Shown: positions 12,664-14,630 of the stretch, piece by piece
Layout of the letters: each line of letters starts with the position of its first letter
Position numbering within the stretch: position 1 is the stretch's first letter
NCBI GenBank assembly: GCA_003554005.1
Contig: PWEU01000186.1
Location: forward strand, 1 to 14,630
DNA: 14,630 bases
DNA from: Nitriliruptoraceae bacterium
Lineage (GTDB): Bacteria > Actinomycetota > Nitriliruptoria > Nitriliruptorales > Nitriliruptoraceae
Direction of reading: 5' to 3'
Made by a program: the position numbers and the translations under genes
Notes under the pieces: generated by a model
What the model was told of the DNA's origin: nothing
Seen by the model: the letters and a program-made list of their open reading frames with translations, nothing else
Databases searched by the model: none

Positions 12664-14145
12664 TCAGCCGATCAGCTCCCGCAGCAGTTCGTTGGTCTTG
12701 CGGGGATCTGCCTGCCCGCGCGTAGCCTTCATGACCTGCCCGACCAGCGCGCCGATCGCCTTGGTGTTGCCGCCGCGGATGTCGTCGACGGTGCGGGCGT
12801 TGTCGGTCACCACCCGCTCCACGATCGCGCGCAGCTCACCTTCGTCGGAGACCTGCTGGAGGCCCTGCGCCTCGGCCACCTCGGCGGGCCCCTTGCCACC
12901 CCGTCCGGCGATGACCCCGGCCAGGACCTGCTTGGCGAGCTTGGTGGACAGCGTGCCGTCGTCGATCAGGCGGACGAGCTCGGAGAGGTGGGCGCCGGTG
13001 AACCCGCTCTCGGCCAGCTCGAGGCCCTCGGCGGCCAGCTGCCCGGCCACGTCGCCGACCAGCCAGTTCGCCGCGATGACCGGGTCGGCGCCCCGCTCGA
13101 CCGCATCGTCGTACACCCCCAGCGCATCGGTGCCCACCAGCGCGACGGCCTGGGGTCGGGGCAGCCCCGCCTCCAGCAACCGCGCCCTGGTGGCCGTGGG
13201 CAGCTCGGGGAGCCGGGCGCGGATCTGCTCCACCGCCGCGGGCGGCGAGGTGACGGCCACCAGGTCCGGGTCGGGGAAGTAGCGGTAGTCGGTCACCGAC
13301 TCCTTCACCCGCAGCGTCTCGGTGACCCCGCGGCCCTCGTCCCAGTGGCGCGTCTCCATCCGGATCGCACCGCCGTCCTCGAGCACGGCGACCTGCCGGC
13401 GTGCCTCGTAGGCGATCGCGCGCCCGACCGAACGCACGGAGTTGAGGTTCTTGATCTCCGTGCGGGTGCCCAGGGGCGCCCCGACCCGTCGCACGGAGAC
13501 GTTGGCGTCGCAGCGGATCGAGCCCTGGTCCATGCGCGCGTCGGAGACGTCCACGGCCCGCACGATGGCCTGCAGCTCGCGGAGGTAGGCCTGGGCGGTC
13601 TCTGGGTCGCGGATGTCGGGGTGGGACACGATCTCCAGCAGGGGGATCCCGCACCGGTTGTAGTCGATCAGGGAGCGGTCGGCGCCGTGGAGGCGGCCGG
13701 TGTCGCCGACGTGCAGCGACTTGCCGGTGTCCTCCTCCATGTGAAGGCGCTCGATGCCGACCCGGCGGGTCTCGACGCTGCCGTCCGCGAGCTCCACCTC
13801 GACGTCGAGGTGGCCGTCGTGGATCAGGGGGACGTCGTACTGGCTGATCTGGTAGTTCTTGGCCAGGTCGGGGTAGAAGTAGTTCTTCCGGTGGAACCAG
13901 CACCGCTCGGCGACCTGCCCGGCCAGCGCCAGCCCGAGCAGCGTGGCGTCCTCGATAGCCCGGGCGTTGGCGACGGGCAGCGCCCCGGGCTGACCGGTGC
14001 ACACGGGACAGACGTTGGTGTTGGGGGCGTCCCCGAACTGCGTCCCGCAACCGCACCACATCTTGGTGGCGGTGTGCAGCTCGACGTGGACCTCGAGCCC
14101 CACGACCAGCTCCCAGCCCTCCGGCAGCGGCGTGTCGGTCGCCAT
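12664..14145 (-). CDS. gatB: Aspartyl/glutamyl-tRNA(Asn/Gln) amidotransferase subunit B
   Basis: At 493 residues this is a full-length GatB, the subunit that binds misacylated Glu-tRNA(Gln) or Asp-tRNA(Asn), phosphorylates the side chain and receives ammonia from GatA. The N-terminal catalytic cradle starts with VVGLEVHVEL (14-23). It carries the zinc-site cysteines in MWCGCG (Cys31, Cys33) and NVCPVCTGQPG (Cys46, Cys49), then FYPDLAKNYQISQYD and HMEEDTGKSLH. The C-terminal YqeY-like tail domain includes VIAANWLVGDV, KLAKQVLAGV and VGQVMKATRGQADP. ATG 14145 shares its A with the gatA stop (TGATG), and AGGAGGTG lies 5 nt upstream, so the genes are translationally coupled. gatC is presumably upstream of gatA, outside the window. 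Confidence 0.97.
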   Translation of the reverse strand: MATDTPLPEGWELVVGLEVHVELHTATKMWCGCGTQFGDAPNTNVCPVCTGQPGALPVANARAIEDATLLGLALAGQVAERCWFHRKNYFYPDLAKNYQISQYDVPLIHDGHLDVEVELADGSVETRRVGIERLHMEEDTGKSLHVGDTGRLHGADRSLIDYNRCGIPLLEIVSHPDIRDPETAQAYLRELQAIVRAVDVSDARMDQGSIRCDANVSVRRVGAPLGTRTEIKNLNSVRSVGRAIAYEARRQVAVLEDGGAIRMETRHWDEGRGVTETLRVKESVTDYRYFPDPDLVAVTSPPAAVEQIRARLPELPTATRARLLEAGLPRPQAVALVGTDALGVYDDAVERGADPVIAANWLVGDVAGQLAAEGLELAESGFTGAHLSELVRLIDDGTLSTKLAKQVLAGVIAGRGGKGPAEVAEAQGLQQVSDEGELRAIVERVVTDNARTVDDIRGGNTKAIGALVGQVMKATRGQADPRKTNELLRELIG

Positions 14146-14630
14146 CAGCGCACCTCCTGCGTCGCGACCGGCGTCGCGACCGGCGTCGCGACCGCGCGGG
14201 GTCCGGCGGGCTCCGGGGTGAACCCGGTCGCCTGCTCGAAGGCCCAGGCGGCCCGGTACATGACGTCGTCACGCTTGAGCGGCGCCATCACCTGCAACCC
14301 CACGGGCAGCGAGGTGGACGGGTCGTCGGGTGCCGAGGCCAACCCGGCCGGCAGGGACAGCGCCGGGATGCCGGCCAGCGACGCCGGCACGGTCGCCACG
14401 TCGTTGAGGTACATCGCCATCGGGTCCGCCGTCTTGTCCCCCAGCCGGAAGGCCACCGACGGCGAGGGGGGGCTGATCAGCACATCGACCTGCTCGAAGG
14501 CCGCCCGGAAGTCGTCGGCGATCAGGGTGCGGATCTTGGACGCCTGCAGGTAGTAGGCGTCGTAGTACCCGCTGGACAGGGCGTGCGTGCCGATCATGAT
14601 GCGCCGCTTGACCTCCGGCCCGAAGCCGGC
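14145..14630 (-). CDS. gatA: Aspartyl/glutamyl-tRNA(Asn/Gln) amidotransferase subunit A, C-terminal part
   Basis: The last 161 residues of GatA, the amidase-signature glutaminase that supplies ammonia to GatB, are present. The frame is open to the window edge, so the gene starts outside. Recognisable blocks are GFGPEVKRRI at the edge, then GYYDAYYLQASKIRTLI, DVLISPPSPSVAFRLG, MYLNDVATVPASLAGIPALSLP and LPVGLQVMAP. The catalytic Ser-Ser-Lys triad lies upstream of the window. The end is unusual: after the normal terminal helix (AAWAFEQATGF) there is a Pro/Ala/Thr/Val tail, EPAGPRAVATPVATPVATQEVR in two parts, EPAGPRA and three VAT(P) units, encoded by a 12-bp tandem repeat. The stop codon overlaps the gatB start by one base. 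Confidence 0.95.
   Translation of the reverse strand, partial: AGFGPEVKRRIMIGTHALSSGYYDAYYLQASKIRTLIADDFRAAFEQVDVLISPPSPSVAFRLGDKTADPMAMYLNDVATVPASLAGIPALSLPAGLASAPDDPSTSLPVGLQVMAPLKRDDVMYRAAWAFEQATGFTPEPAGPRAVATPVATPVATQEVR
14159..14194. repeat. 12-bp in-frame tandem repeat at the 3' end of gatA, three perfect copies
   Basis: GCGTCGCGACCG is repeated three times without a change. On the minus strand it encodes VATPVATPVAT just before the GatA C-terminal residues QEVR. It ends directly next to the gatB ribosome site (14151-14158), so changes in copy number would lengthen the GatA tail in frame and leave the GatB site intact. Confidence 0.9.

Overview
This window comes from a very GC-rich chromosome with actinobacterial features: G or C at nearly every third codon position, many GTG starts, strong GGAGG-type ribosome sites, Val/Leu-coded attenuation ahead of ilvB, and an AbiEi/DUF559-type protein of a family common in Actinobacteria. 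A deep-branching actinobacterium is possible, but the genus cannot be fixed from this sequence. Nearly all of the coding content is chromosomal housekeeping.

Left part (about 1-6175). A two-gene plus-strand operon encodes two CitE-superfamily CoA-ester enzymes: a Mcl1-like malyl-CoA/beta-methylmalyl-CoA lyase and an overlapping Mcl2/CitE-like malyl-CoA thioesterase candidate. It converges, across a terminator hairpin built over both stop codons, on a minus-strand cluster. In transcription order that cluster is a class V (alanine/serine-glyoxylate type) aminotransferase, a PlsC-family acyltransferase, the remnant of another PlsC copy, a second intact PlsC-family acyltransferase, and an unknown membrane-anchored protein. 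Malyl-CoA lyase makes glyoxylate and acetyl-CoA and the aminotransferase would turn glyoxylate into glycine, so the two sides may share glyoxylate metabolism. This link is inferred from family membership and proximity.

Middle (about 6175-8026). One plus-strand gene encodes an AbiEi-like N-terminal domain fused to a DUF559 (Vsr/PD-(D/E)XK-like) nuclease domain. It is bracketed by two tandem arrays of related palindromic elements, two copies on the left (72-bp period) and four on the right (73-bp period). Beyond the right array is a second, degenerate repeat tract that runs up to the ilvN stop codon. This is the least ordinary part of the window.

Right part (about 8027-14630), all minus strand. 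gatA (C-terminal part only, cut by the window edge) and gatB form an overlapping operon for tRNA-dependent amidotransferase. dxs (MEP isoprenoid pathway) follows after a hairpin, then ilvB and ilvN (acetolactate synthase large and small subunits). The 319-bp dxs-ilvB gap holds a complete-looking attenuator: a TTGACC-17-AACCAT promoter candidate, a 14-codon leader peptide ending VLVVVP, and two back-to-back perfect 11-bp hairpins. ilvC does not follow ilvN; the repeat tracts and the DUF559 gene lie there instead.

A recurring oddity is short tandem repeat tracts in protein ends. The aminotransferase N-terminus carries four perfect 12-bp units coding QPQS, and the GatA C-terminus carries three perfect 12-bp units coding VATP.
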